64,000 nucleotides of DNA from Cydia pomonella (GCF_033807575.1 NC_084723.1:2113247-2177246), one strand, 5' to 3'. Counted from the stretch's first letter, positions 34,462 to 46,874 are shown. The notes: generated from the letters alone by a model not told the origin. Numbers and translations: made by a program.

Positions 34462-34921
34462 ATACCTTTAAACGAGCAATTCTTGTATATATATATATAT
34501 TTCCGGGATCTCGGAAACGGCTCTAACGATTTTGCTGAAATTTGGTATATGGGGGTTTTTGGGGGTAAACAATCGATCTAGATTAGTCTTATGTTTGGGA
34601 AAACGCGTGTTTTTGAGTTTTCATGCGTTTTTCTTTCGACGCAGAATATGGTCGCTAATTTCGTGTTGCCGGCCACTGTCCGTCTGGTCCAGCGGGTTAA
34701 GACGCGGACTGCTAAACGAGTGTTACGGGTTCGAATCTCGCCCGGTGACTAACTTTTGTTTTTTTTTTTATATGTACAAGTTTATATATATATATTTTTT
34801 TTATTGTTTTAGACAAGTTTAATTAAGTAAAAAAAAATTAGTTAAGATTATCACCTATACACCACCATATTACAATAAATAGTTATAACCGAGCAAAGCT
34901 CGGTCGCCCAGGTACGAGATG
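34462..34921 (+). mobile_element. Helitron-like non-autonomous element with a tRNA-like insert, copy 1
   Basis: Begins near 'acgagcaattcttgtatata' and ends with the hairpin ACCGAGCAAAGCTCGGT followed by CGCCCAGGTA. A 3' hairpin a few bases before the end is Helitron-like. At 34683-34760 it carries a tRNA-like stretch with box A (TGGTCCAGCGG), box B (GGTTCGAATCT) and a T run. Related: 37983-38134 and 49985-50382. The open frame through it is not a gene. Confidence 0.6.
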
Positions 34922-35017
34922 TCAACAGCTCGGTTACTACCCAAGAGGTATATTCAGAAACGGTAAATAAGATAATAACTTGATTCTTGTGTCGGTGAGT
35001 GGTGCTCCCTCCTATCA

Positions 35018-35176
35018 GCCCAATTCGAACAATGCTTATAAGATGTTAGAGCGATACGACACCGAGCTGTCAGTGTCAAAAACTGACGTGTCTGGTTGAA
35101 GAAATGTCACTTCCGACACTGACAGATTGGTATCGTATCGCTGTGACATCTTATAAGCTTTGTTCGGATTGGGCCG
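35018..35176. mobile_element. Palindromic MITE with 'GGCCCAATCCGAAC' ends
   Basis: Left 'cccaattcgaacaatgctta' and right 'aagctttgttcggattggg'; inner arms 'gagcgatacgacacc' and 'ggtatcgtatcgctg', with the core 'ctgtcagtgtcaaaaac'. Looser relatives may be at 41495-41642 and 53960-54165. Confidence 0.7.
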
Positions 35177-35439
35177 CTATTTACTGCTCAAGAAGAATCA
35201 GAAAAATTTTAACTGTGTAGAAATATTCATGACCATAAACTTTTCTGGAATTCGCCTTTTTTCGCATTCGCCTAGTTTCAAAGTTTATAACAATAAAAAA
35301 AATATTGTTTCTTAGTGCAAAACGCCCGTCTGATAGCGATGTTGCTATGATGGAGCCTAGTCTGAATTATTCTTATATTAACAGTGATAAGTAACACTTT
35401 GTATAAATGAAACTACAAAAAAAAACTTGTTCATTTTAA

Positions 35440-35640
35440 GTAGTAGTAGTAGTAGTGTTGTGTTCCTGCCGGTGAGTAAGGTTGCCAGAGCTCAACGAGG
35501 GTGGGAGGGGGTTAGGGTCGGCAACGCGCATGTAACTCCTCTGGAGTTGCAGGCGTACATAGGCTACGGATACTGCTTACCATCAGGCAGGCCGTATGCT
35601 TGTTTGCCACCGACGTAGTATAAAAAAATAAAAGTGATAG
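35440..35640 (-). repeat. Dispersed repeat 'GGTGGCAAACAAGC', copy 1
   Basis: Contains the reverse of 'ggtggcaaacaagcatacgg' and 'gagctctggcaacctta'. Copies in the other orientation: 39150-39370 and 47545-47765. An AGT microsatellite marks the left edge (35439-35456). Confidence 0.65.
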
Positions 35641-36054
35641 TTATAATTACATTTACTTTTTATGTACATTCAAAAAAAGATAAAAATGCTTTTTGCGAAA
35701 TAGCTTTACTTCATATAATTTTTTTCCCCTCTTTTGGCCTCAAAAATGCGTAGATAAAATCATACGCAATCCTCGTTGGCACGTTATACATCCATATCAT
35801 ATTTTGCGTATCAAAATACGCCGTCGACTATTAATTAACGGAACATGTTGTGCGGCAATAAGTCATAATTTAGCCAATTTGTTAAGCGAAACGCGATACA
35901 TGTACCAATTGGTCCAGTAGTAGTTATATTATGTGTTGTATCACATTCTATATGTTTAGTGTTACCTTTAATTGCAGTTGGTCACGACAATGATTATATG
36001 TTATTCTTAAGAATTTAAGTTTACTACACATTTAAAGCTTAGAAACAAATTATA

Positions 36055-36890
36055 AGTGGAAAAAGCGGCCAAGTGCGAGTCGGACTCGCCCATGAAGGGT
36101 TCCGTACCATTTATGACGTATTAAAAAAAACTACTTACTAGATCTGGTTCAAACCAATTTTCGTTGGAAGTTTGCATGGTAATGTATATCATATATTTTT
36201 TTTAGATTTTTCATTCCGTTATTTTAGAAGTTACAGGGGGGGGGCACACTTTTTTTCACTTTGGAAGTGTCTCTCGCGCAAACTATTCAGTTTAGAAAAA
36301 AATGATATTAGAAACCTAAATATCATTTTTGAAGACCTATCCTTAGATACCCCACACGTATGGGTTTGATGAAAAAATTTTTTTTTTTTTATTTTTATGA
36401 CGTATTAAAAAAAAACTACTTACTAGATCTCGTTCGAACCAATTTTCGGTGGAAGTTTGCATGGCAATGTATATCATATATTTTTTTTAGATTTTTCATT
36501 CTGTTATTTTAGAAGTTACGGGGGGGGGGGGGACACACTTTTTACCACTTTGGAAGTGTCTCTCGCGCAAACTATTCAGTTTAGAAAAAAAATGATATTA
36601 GAAACCTCAATATCATTTTTAAAGACCTATCCATAGATACCCCACACGTATGGGTTTGATGAAAAAAGATTTTTTGAGTTTCAGTTCTAAGTAACCCCCA
36701 AAATTTATTGTTTTTTTTCTATTTTTGTATAAACATCATAATGCGGTTCATAGAATACATCTACTTACCAAGTTTGAACAGTATAGCTTTTATAGTTTCG
36801 GAAAAAAGTGGCTGTGACAGAATCGGACAGACAGACGGACATGACGGAACCCTTCCGTTTTTTGCCATTTGGCTACGGAACCCTAAAAAT
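36055..36890 (+). repeat. Lepidopteran repeat 'GTCGGACTCGCCC...GGAACCCTAAAA' with internal tandem duplication
   Basis: Opens 'aagtgcgagtcggactcgcc' and closes 'tttgccatttggctacggaa' plus CCCTAAAA. A block of about 284 bp (from about 36111 and again from about 36395) occurs twice in tandem, each with a run of G's (near 36235 and 36520) and 'gtctctcgcgcaaactattc'. Non-coding. Other pieces: 40575-40650, 40925-41382 and 51455-51680. Confidence 0.75.
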
Positions 36891-37276
36891 CACCGTCTCA
36901 GGTTTGCCCCCGACGTAGTATAAAAAAGGGTAATGGTAAACGTAGTCCGTTTGAATGAAGAAACGTGTTATTTCCTCTTAATAACAACCAATACGTTTAC
37001 AACCCCTCGGTTTCCCATATCCCATTTAACTATATTTTACGAGACACGAGGGAATGAAGTGCGGTAAATAGTTTCCACGAGAATCTTTATAGCATGGGTT
37101 TCGTGTACATCGAGTAGGGTTTGCAATCTATTTATAATACAAAAAAATGCATCCTTATTTTTAACTAATATTTCCCAAACCGACAGCTGCAAAACACATA
37201 TCACCTTCACATTTTAACTCTCCCTTCTCTGTACATATTAAAAATAACAACCTTCGTCAAAAACAACATACATCCT

Positions 37277-37467
37277 GTACCCCTAGTGTAAATAAATTCG
37301 ATTTCCAAACGTGACGTACGCGTTTGCGTTTAGTCTCATTTTGTATTGGATTTCGAAAGAGCGCGCCAAGCGGGACGTTTTGGAAACTCAAAATCCTATA
37401 CAAAATGAGACTTAACGCAAACGCGTTCGTCACGTTATGATGTCGATCAAAGTTACACTAGGGGTAC
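37277..37467. mobile_element. Palindromic MITE, 'CCCCTAGTGTAAAT' family, copy 4
   Basis: A 191-bp copy with ends GTACCCCTAGTGTAAAT and ACACTAGGGGTAC. A LINE 3' end begins about 13 bp after it. Confidence 0.8.
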
Positions 37468-37479
37468 TGTTCGAATTTA

Positions 37480-37745
37480 ACAAGAGTACGCGGCGTAGGG
37501 AAGTAAAAGATTTTCTATCAGAAAAAGCATTTTACACTATTGAAGAGTATATGCATGATCGTATTACACTTTTGATGAAACGTAGGATAGATATATTTAG
37601 AAAAGTAATACATTCTAAGCTCTAAGTTAGTTTAAAACTTACGTGTAAATTGTAATAGTATTAAGAAAATTGCCATACCCTACCAGGGTGCCATGGGATC
37701 CTATTTATTATTGGATTAACTATTTGTACCATGGTTTGCGATAAA
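37480..37745 (+). pseudogene. LINE C-terminus and 3' UTR fragment
   Basis: A frame reading RREVKDFLSEKAFYTIEEYM resembles the LINE tail motif at 5220-5260 (YTIEEFFE). It ends at a stop at 37623-37625 and is followed by a UTR with 'ctaccagggtgccatggg'. Squeezed between a MITE and an S2 SINE. Confidence 0.55.
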
Positions 37746-37747
37746 CG

Positions 37748-37960
37748 TTCGTCTTCTTCCTAGCGTTGTCCCGGCTTATTGTCACGGCTCATGGAAGCCT
37801 AGGGTCCGCTTGACAACTAATCCCAAGATTTGGCGTAGGTACTAGTTTTTACGAAAGCGACTGCCATCTGATCTTCCAACCCAGAGGGTAAACTAGGCCT
37901 TGTTGGGATTAGTGTCGTTTCCTCACGACGTTTTCCTTCACCTGGTAAATATCAAATTAT
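37748..37960 (-). mobile_element. tRNA-derived SINE (family S2), head missing
   Basis: Contains 'cacggctcatggaagcct', 'gcgactgccatctgatcttc' and the end 'cctggtaaatatcaaatta'; the tRNA-like head is absent, as expected for a 5'-truncated insertion. 'cctcacgacgttttccttc' here is fuller than in the other copies. Confidence 0.7.
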
Positions 37961-37982
37961 ATTCAAGATTTGTCGAACTTTT

Positions 37983-38134
37983 CAACGATCTCGTACCTTT
38001 CAACGAGCAATTCTTATATATTTCGGGGATCTAACGACTTCGATGAAATTTGCTACGTACGTGTGAGTTTATTCCCAGAAACGCAAAATTTTTGAGTTTT
38101 AATATGTTTTCCGAGAAAAACTCGGTTTCCCAGA
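37983..38134 (+). mobile_element. Helitron-like element, short copy without the tRNA-like insert
   Basis: 'caacgagcaattcttatata' at the left, 'gatgaaatttgctac' inside, and hairpin CCGAGAAAAACTCGG plus 'tttcccagatact' at the right. It lacks the middle block found in the other two copies. Confidence 0.55.
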
Positions 38135-38339
38135 TACTATTCTTTGATAAAAGCTACCATAATATTGTTTTACAACCCCTTGGTTCCCGTCCCAGTTAAC
38201 TACCTTTATGTGACGCGAGGGACTGGAGTGTAGTAAACATTTTCAGTGAGACTTTACCATCATGGTGCGGATAATAGTAGTTTATGTATTATCTCTTTAT
38301 TTATTTTTGATCTATTATTAGAGGTATTATGGGCCTTTG

Positions 38340-38780
38340 ATTGCCACGTCGACCAGGCAGTGATCCATTGTGACACCCCTTTAAAGTTCATTACTAATGC
38401 CCGTTGAATCCAGGAACTTCCAGATTCTTAGGGCCGTAATAATCTGTACCTCATATGGTTGCAATACTTACATGCCGCCCTCAGTAGGTACTTCTTTTCG
38501 ACATTAGTGGTCCACAGGAACATATAATGTGCATCGCAGTCTCCTTAGACTCCTGGTAGAACCTGCTTGTCGCATCTTGTTTCTTTCCAAGTTGAAACAT
38601 GTGTTTGTTCAACTTACAGTGTCCAGTCAATATTCTAGTCACCGTGCAGGTTTTGCGTCTTTTGAGCCCTAGAAGCTCCTTAGCAGTTTTGCTGTTGATC
38701 CCTTTGATTAAAGCTTTCGAGTGTTCTTGTTCTTTGACGAACTTCCACCAATCGATTGCTCTCGTTCTTTCTTTGCTCTA
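38340..38780 (-). pseudogene. LINE polyprotein C-terminus (RNase H-type LINE), decayed
   Basis: The minus-strand frame 38780-38481 reads AIDWWKFVKEQEHSKALIKG, then RILTGHCKLNKHMFQLGKKQ and SRFYQESKETAMHIICSCGP before a TGA. This matches the part after the RNase H domain in several insect LINEs, where a C-x2-C...H-x4-C zinc motif is expected. Here the first two cysteines read S and Y, so the motif is broken. Confidence 0.6.
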
Positions 38781-39149
38781 GTTTATGTAGCTGCTATATA
38801 ATGATAGCCATTATAATATACGTGTAAAGTTATGAAACAAATGAGGTGAGTCACACACGAGTGCTTTAATGCCTAATTATGGACATGACATACCATAAAT
38901 CAAAATTTAATGCTGAAAATTTATTCTGCAATTTGGCCTCAAGGGCTCGTTTACAAGTCAATACATAACATCATATAGTGACATGAAAAATACATAGCAA
39001 CATTTATAAATACAACAGCTAATAACTGGGTCAACATTACATTATGAAGATCTTTGCTACAATACAATAGAGATGTATAGTCTCTATGTTTAATAATATA
39101 TGTAATTTGGAGAAAGGTCCCCAATATCAGAATACCTACACGCATTTTT

Positions 39150-39370
39150 TTATATACTACATCGGTGGCAAACAAGCATACGGCTCGCCTGATGGTAAGC
39201 AGTCTCCGTAGCCTATGTACGCCTGCAACTCCAAGGGAGTTTCATGCGCGTTGCCGACCCTAACACCGCGCACCCTCGTTGAGCTCTGGCAACCTTACGC
39301 ACCGGCAGGAACACAACACTGAGTAGGGTCTAGTATTATTTGGCTGCGGTTTTCTGTAAGATCCGCAAGT
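39150..39370 (+). repeat. Dispersed repeat 'GGTGGCAAACAAGC', copy 2
   Basis: 'atcggtggcaaacaagcata', 'gatggtaagcagtctccgta' and 'ggcaggaacacaacact'. Confidence 0.65.
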
Positions 39371-39783
39371 TACAACCGCCATTGCGGAATTTGAACACAT
39401 TGTTTGCTTTTGACATTTCATTTCGAATAAAACCTCACCTTAACTGATACTAGAAATGAGTACATAGAGTCTGGAACTATCGACGCAAAAAGAAGAAGAG
39501 AGGAAAGATCAAATCAAAAAATATGAATTATTTTTAATTAATTATTAGTTGCAGTATTTTTCATCTTTGTGTGTTTATTTTCCTGTTTTTTACTAGTTTA
39601 TTCATACCAAATATCATAAATAAAGATAAAATTCTGTTATTTGCAATAAAACTGATATTTTTAGCACCACAAATAAGAATGTAGTCTACATTACATAATA
39701 TACTCTTGGATGAAGTCACCGCCACTAAATTTCGTGTCACGCTGTCCATAATTAGATTCCATGCGATAGCTCCAGCTAGTGAT

Positions 39784-39912
39784 GTACAGTCAGCGTCAAA
39801 TACTTTGTAGCAACCAAAGTAGCCAAATAGTTCGGTACACCCTATATTTAGTATGGTGTACCGAACTATTTGGCCACTTTGACTGCTACAAAGTATTTGA
39901 CGCTGACTGTAC
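39784..39912. mobile_element. 129-bp near-perfect hairpin with 'TACAGTCAGC' ends
   Basis: The arms pair almost along their whole length: GTACAGTCAGCGTCAAATAC at the outside, 'tagttcggtacacc' near the loop, and a loop of about 12 nt. The termini match the two MITEs at 23-24 kb, the interior does not. Likely a reduced relative. Confidence 0.75.
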
Positions 39913-40924
39913 AGAAGGAATCAAATATAGAAATGGGACCTGTATTCTTTAAGCGAGGGGACATTGCAGACCCTTTCTTGGAACATACTTGTTGACGGTT
40001 GTTAAAACGGGACTTAATTGTTTATAGTTAAGTTTCAACATTACCCGCCCTTGAACTAATTCTATGGTTTACACTCACGTGTTTTTAGTAACTCGCTTTT
40101 TTAAGTACCCTCCCTATCGCGCAAAACAAAACCAAGTGCGGATAGTTCGAAAAACTCGTGCAATCAGCCCTTCAAATGGCGTTCAATCCGTGGATCGAAT
40201 GGCAGTAAAACGGCGGATCACCACTCACGGGTCGATGTGAAAACCAGTAGACTGTTAGCCGATAGTGAGTATTTAATCAGGAGTTGACATATTTAGAGGC
40301 AAAATTAGATTTTGTAAAACCTATTTAACTATTACTTTTTGCTTTTTCGTTGACGCCACTCGAAGAGATAGAAGATGTTGAATGTAAATTTTAGTCAGTC
40401 TTTCTTGGAGACCACGGAAACAATGCTGTCATCGAAACGTCGGAGGTAATTTTGTTCTAGGCAATTTCCTTGAAACTATCCGTCTTCATCGTAAAATTCA
40501 TTACACTCATGACTTTTGTGGACTTTGTGTTGCGAGTGTTAAATTTTACTACAATACTAGAAACCGTAGACAAGTGTTTAGGGTTCCGTAGCCAAATGGC
40601 AAAAAACGGAACCCTTATAGATTCGTCATGTCCGTCTGTCTGTCCGATTATTTTATGTGTTACTCAGTAAACGAACAGACGAGTCGCCGGATGGGAAGCG
40701 GTCACCGTCGTCTATGGACATAATGCGCTATGGGTGTTTGACGACGCACATAGTTTTTATTTTATAATACCAAAACTAACATAAGATTTTTTTTCAGTAT
40801 CTTTGGAAGTCCATTCCTTCTATATGTTTATTTTATGTTTTATTTTATGAAAAACATAATTAATGACGTCATTTACAATGTTGAAATGAACACCGAATAA
40901 GTTTTTGGCAAATATTTCTTTTGT

Positions 40925-41382
40925 AGGGTTCCGTAGGCAAATGGCAAAAAACGGAACCCTTATAGATTCGTCATGTCCGTCTGTCTGTCCGTTTCTGTCA
41001 AAGCCACTTTTTTCTGAAACTATAAGAACTATACTGTTCAAACTTGGTAAGTTCTATGAACCGCATTAAGATTTTTACACAAAAATAGAAAAAAAAAAAC
41101 AAAAAATTTTGGGGGTTCCCCATACTTAGAACTGAATGATATTGAGGTTTCTAATATCTTTTTTTTCTAAACCGAATAGTTTGCGCGAGAGACACTTCCA
41201 AAGTGGTAAAATGTGCCCCCCCCCCCCCTGTAACTTCTAAAATAACAGAATGATAAAGCTAAAAAAATATATAATATACATTACCCTGCAAACTTCCACC
41301 GAAAATTGGTTTGAATGAGATCTAGTAACTAGTTTTTTTTTTAATACGTTTTAAATAGTACGGAACCCTTGTCCGGTTTTTT
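40925..41382 (-). repeat. Same repeat family, reversed, single internal block
   Basis: Reads 'tagggttccgtaggcaaatg' at the left, 'gaatagtttgcgcgagagac', a C run at about 41217-41229, and 'tacggaacccttgtccggtt' at the right. Shows the unduplicated form. A fragment of the end is at 40575-40650. Confidence 0.7.
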
Positions 41383-42836
41383 ATAATAGGTAAGTAATTA
41401 TTTCATAACAATTAATCCATTTGTGAAATCATTGGTTAGTATAATTTATTTATTTAAAATTAATGTAACAATGACACTGTGGGTACTTAAATATGGCCCG
41501 ATTCATACTTAAATACGGTCCGATTCATACTTTAAGATACGTCAAATATTAGGTCTAGATACGATATAAATACGTCAGTGTCAATAGTGACGTGAGTGCA
41601 ATACTTGACTTATCTTAAAGTTCGAATCAGGCTGATGGCCTTTAAGGAAATTTGGAACTAATGTTACATATTATGGGTATAACACTTGAAATAAATAAAT
41701 AAAATTCAATAGTAGCCCGTTTTAATACATTAAAAGTCAAAATTCCCAAATATTTCTTCGAATCGGGAACAATACCCAGGTAAGGTACATCACTACCGTG
41801 GCACCTCGGTTTCTGGATGTGCCAATCTAGTCATATTGTTCGCTATACGTGGTACGTAGCGGTTGATTGCATTATTATCACTGAGCATTGAATGTTGGCA
41901 AGGATCTATCACACCAATTCAAACGTGCACTAACGTCAAACGGATATTAGAATTAAATTGGAATCATATCAGTTTAGGAATACCAGACGTCGGGAATTTT
42001 GGTCGTTTGTCAGGAATGCGGAAGGAATACGAAAATGTCAGGAATTTTATTCAATTATAATACATTATTGCAGAGACCGGGAAAGGGCAATTCGTGGATG
42101 AGTATCGGTTTTGACGGACGACGCGAAGCGGAGTCCGACAAAGAAGACGAATCCATGAATTTCTGTTCCTGCCGAGGCATATATAGTGCTTCTCTCCAAA
42201 CATGCGAGGAAATCAGGTATAATCATAATTTAAGCATCAACCAGCACTGAAATCGAACCTTGACATCAAAAACAATTTCCCTCATTAATTATTTTTTTAA
42301 AGTTAAAGGCACTACTATTCAGCCATACAGTACCATTCAAATATTCGCTCATTCAATATAATTGTGTAATATAAGCTATATTTGCACGCATGAGATCCTT
42401 AAAAAATATGAAAGTTATATAGTCTTTGATTTTATTAAGCAGTATTTGCACGATCATACACGACGGTCATATAGCTTGAAATGATGCTGATCGCGTCGTG
42501 TAGACGCAGCCCGCGGCTATATTAATTGGCTGTTTGCGTTTTTCTAAGTAATTATATGTTTTTAAAACGTAAAAAAACAATACAGTAATAATTTCCCGGT
42601 CGCTAAAACACGACAATAATGGTTTGAATTTATTTAATTTGAGTTTGACCATAACGAAGAACTTACCGTACTGTATTTGCTACAATAAGGTGAACATTTC
42701 CGAGCATATAGTAGAAAATAGATTTTTTAAACAATGTATGTAAATTTAAATAATGTAAAAAATATGACAAATAAGATGACATAGAATGAGAGAACTGAAC
42801 TTAATCAATAAGTTGGTTAATATTTATTAACATAAT

Positions 42837-43255
42837 ATGTTAATAAATATCTTATGCATCCTCCCTATAACGACCTACACATGCAAAACATGGACGCTGA
42901 CTGTCGGAAGGGCCCCTTTAGTTAAAAGTGGGACAGAGAGCTATGGAGTGCGCGGTACTCAGGATATCCCGGCGAGACAGAATTCGGAATGTGGACATTC
43001 GCCAACGCACAAAGTTACCGACATCGCCAAAAGAATTGCGCAGCTGATGTGAGAATGGGCCGGCCATATATGTCGCAGGGATGATGACCGTTGGGGCCAA
43101 CGAGTACTGTTCTGGAGACCTCGACTGGGAAGAAAGACGGCAGGGCCGACCTAGCATAGAACCGCCGCATACAGAACAACATGGAAATCCATGAAAGAGG
43201 CATATGTTCAGCAGTGGACGCATATATGCTGAGAAGAAGAAGAACATATCTTAAC
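42837..43255 (+). pseudogene. RTE-like LINE, C-terminal part and 3' end
   Basis: One frame reads PITTYTCKTWTLTVGRA and, further on, KVTDIAKRIAQLMWEWAGHI with CRRDDDRWGQRVLFWRPRLG, the standard order of motifs after the RT core in RTE-clade LINEs. An internal TGA and frame changes disable it. It ends 'gttcagcagtggacgcata' plus GAAGAAGAAG. Confidence 0.75.
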
Positions 43256-43389
43256 TCAAGTATACACAGAAAAAAAGATTCTCCCTCCGAACGATATGGG
43301 TATCAGGAAAAATATTCGCAATCAAGAATTTGATGATTCCAATATCATTCAAATATCGGTTTGATGTCAGTGCACGTTCGAATAGACCA

Positions 43390-43580
43390 GTACCCCTAGT
43401 GTAAATTTGATCGACATCATAACGTGACGAACGCGTTTGCGTTAAGTCTCATTTTGTATAGGATTTTGAGTTTCCAAAACGTCCCGCTTGGCGCGCTCTT
43501 TCTAAATCCAATACAAAATGAGACTAAACGCAAACGCGTACGTCACGTTTCTAAATCGAATTTATTTACACTAGAGGTAC
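43390..43580. mobile_element. Palindromic MITE, 'CCCCTAGTGTAAAT' family, copy 5
   Basis: A 191-bp copy, same length as copy 4 but with the core in the opposite orientation. Ends GTACCCCTAGTGTAAAT and ACACTAGAGGTAC. Confidence 0.8.
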
Positions 43581-43919
43581 TGTATATTCAATGACTTTGT
43601 TTTGGTGTGGTCCCCCCCCTCCCGTGCTTAGTTATATTATACCTTTTACTTTTTAAACCCTCAGCTTTACGCACCTAATAATCTTGCTTACAAAATAATA
43701 TTATTAGCACACCACAAAAAATTAAGATCAACTCGCGTAAAAATATTTCTTCTTATTTTCGCGAACACAGAATGGTAATAAAATACATTCTGACACGAAG
43801 CAAAATAAAATGTCACATTGCCTTACTCGAGCAAATTAATGATATAAAATTGTATAAAATATAACTCGTACCAGAGACATGTACATATAATAAGACTTCC
43901 AATAGTTATAGTCATTTAT

Positions 43920-43940
43920 ATTAGATTAGATTAGATTAGA
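43920..43940. repeat. TTAGA microsatellite
   Basis: Four tandem units before 'tgatttatttcatg', probably a reversed LINE tail. 43941-44974 shows no gene I can support. Confidence 0.6.
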
Positions 43941-44974
43941 TGATTTATTTCATGAAAGACAATTACATAATAAATTTGCATTGATGTCAAAAATATAAGA
44001 ATGTCTATCATGTTATCGTCAAAATAAAATGAAAATAATAACAATACTAATGAAATAAAATTATAGCTCCAATAAGGATTGTCAATACAATTAGAATAAA
44101 GTAGGTAAATACTTACAAAATTTATAATATAATAAATATTACATGTCCGGTGATTAATCAAGGCATTATTTATTTGCATTTTAACATTCAAATTAATTTC
44201 AAAAATTAGAATAGGTACAATGTCAATGATTCACTTAAATTATTAAATATAAAGATATATATTTATAAATCATTAGGTCTGTAGGTCAAAAAATCTTTAA
44301 TGTAATGTGGGTGTGTGTGTGTTAAGAAGAGTAGCCCAAAAGCCATTGTCTTAATTTTTACAACTTAATTTTTAGTACTACCCGCATTTTTTATCTCGGC
44401 TAGCTTGTTGTATACTTTAGGTCCTACGTGTGACATAATTTAGACGACTTGGTCAGTTTGATGGGGTGGATGCGGAGTTGATTAGCCTAGTACGAGCGAG
44501 CCCTGCCTAGTACGAGTGATCTTTTTGCATTGGAATGTGTTTCAGTTGTATAATGTTCATTTTTCAAGTGTTTTAAGCACTAATTATGACACCATGGTGA
44601 CGATTCTAATTTTAAAATGTGTTATGATTTTCTGGTTTTGATACGACATTGTCGATCTTTTTGGTGATTGGCGCCCAACTTACGTATGACCTTCACTTGG
44701 TTTGGCATGCACCAATCATGGATGCTGAGAATGAGTTAAGAGGATATACCACCGCTTTTCCATACAAACGTAGTTCCCATTTTCCTCCCTGGATACTGAC
44801 ATTATGGAAACTATATTGGATGAAGAATGTCTTCGTCAAGTCCGCGATTTGTACTCTCATGTACCACAGGAAATAAAGATTAAATAAACAAAAATATATA
44901 CAACAATAATTATTCTTTAGATACTATCACTCATTAAGAGGGACTTATACCTAAAAAAAGAGAAAAAAAACACT

Positions 44975-45240
44975 ACTAAATATTTTCCATTCGCCATGCT
45001 TTATTAGTATGTCATTGACACAATAAAAAACTAGGTTTATAGGTTTTCCTTTATTTTGTCAAAATTTTCAAAACAATTTTTTTTTTAATTTGAAACTTAT
45101 AAACCTAGAACATATTATGCTGAAGCTATCGACATCAAAATGAAAGTGATTTGTTAAGATTTAGTTAGTGGAAAACGTTTTTTCCCGAAATGGAATTTCA
45201 TAGAAAAAGTACCGTTATTTCGCTAAGCTATTCTTCCTTT
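44975..45240 (+). repeat. Dispersed repeat, copy 2 (first copy near 0.4 kb)
   Basis: Opposite-orientation counterpart of 285-600. The plus strand reads ETYKPRTYYAEAIDIK, one substitution from the first copy over the same stretch, and the non-coding flanks match too. Family not recognised. Confidence 0.5.
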
Positions 45241-45386
45241 TTACACTCGTTATTATTTATCTATCTTTTACGCTGCAAAAAATAACTGACACAAAAAATC
45301 TTGGCAACACGCTGTATATTCTTACAATATTATTACATAACTAACCTAAAAAGATAATTTCAGACTTGATGTTGCATGTCTCATGA

Positions 45387-45540
45387 CAGTGTTGGCCAAA
45401 TGTTATTTAGAATTGACCATATTGATACATACCAATACAAGTTGAACCGAAAACCGTAACGGACGGTTACAGTTTACGGTTCATTTGTAATGGTTAATTT
45501 TCAATATAGTCAATTTTAATTAACGTTAAGCCAATACTGT
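45387..45540. mobile_element. Palindromic MITE, 'GTTGGCC' family, copy 3
   Basis: Ends ACAGTGTTGGCC and CCAATACTGT define the full terminal motif of this family. The centre 'accgtaacggacggttac' matches copy 1. It is the most diverged copy on its right side. Confidence 0.7.
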
Positions 45541-46343
45541 CTGATGTATTATTTAAACTTTACGTATTAAATAAATATGAAACCACAGTGTTTCGTCATT
45601 ATTTATAGTGTATTTTTTGCTAATTATGATATTATTGTTAGATTTTATATTTAATGTTTTTTTGGACAGTTTTTTTTTACCAAGCAGGTCCAAAAAGAAT
45701 CCTTATGGTGCGACTCTGTCCTTCATTTACTTGTATTCGTTATGAAAGGATCTTAACCATATAGTTATTATATATTAATTAAATTCAGTTTCGAAATGGT
45801 TGAATTGATTAGCTGCATACCTAAAGCTGATTTGTATTATATTAATTTAGTCAAATATAATAATTATTAAATAATAAAAAAGTTACATAAATTTAGAAAT
45901 ACAAATAACATGATTAATTTTAAAAGTAAATTATTTAAAAAATTTGCTGACATAGCATATTATACTATAAATGAATTTTTGTTAGATGATAGAGATTTTG
46001 TATTAATGGTAACTGGGGCACAGCATACATTCACAGTCCATACATGAAAAATTTTACGCCTTACGGCACAACATATTATACTATAAATGATTATGTGTAT
46101 CAGAACTGTACTGATCAGATGTAACATATGTATACCTATGTTAGACAAAAACCTCGTGTTAAACTTAGAAAATGTAAAAGTAATAAATACTTTGTTCGTC
46201 GAGTTGTTATCACAGTGAACTCACAATGGTTTTTAGCGCCATAACGCTATAGACGCTTAAGTCTTTTATGCCAATTTCCGCATTTTGAAAAAAATCTAAA
46301 AAAGGATCGACAAAACAATTCTATTTAATCATACAATCTGGTC

Positions 46344-46874
46344 TAGGGAATGCATATCGGTTATAACCGCAACCGAAATAATTGGTTATAACCGATTATT
46401 TTGACAACATTTCATAACCGATTATTGAAAACTCAAATAACCGGTTACGGTTATTTTCGGTTATTTATTTATTAATTGAACTTCTAAGGACTACAAAATC
46501 CCGTCTTTTTTGGCTGTCACGCCTATAATTGTTGTGACTATAATTTTTGTCACTCGTGTACTTCAATGACGAAAATATACCAAATTTACTTCCCTTATTT
46601 ATAAATATTTTGATTGCATTTTGTATCACGTCCAAGGTCATATTTTCACTTTTACTATATTTATTGTGTTTTATTACAAAAACGAAGACTTATTATAGTT
46701 ACATTCCCTAATACTGTACGTTTATTTTCGTGTTTTTTTTTTAATACTTGATTGTAAATTTATAATTTTTTGTCGAAAATAACCGTAACCGATTATAACC
46801 GATTATCGGTTATTTTTTTGGCATAACCGTAACCGAAACCGGTTATAAAGTTTGGCCGGTTATTGCATTCCCTA
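46344..46874. mobile_element. hAT-like MITE full of 'ataaccg' motifs
   Basis: Terminal inverted repeats TAGGGAATGCA are at both ends, flanked by identical 8-mers ATCTGGTC (46336-46343 and 46875-46882). The ends are hAT-like in form. Subterminal regions hold many copies of 'ggttat/ataaccg' in both directions, as expected of transposase-binding repeats. The 531-bp interior encodes nothing. Confidence 0.88.

Noticed and set aside
34532..34822. Plus-strand open frame of 96 codons
   Set aside because: Lies inside the Helitron-like element; the related frame at 50015-50209 shows it is repeat sequence.
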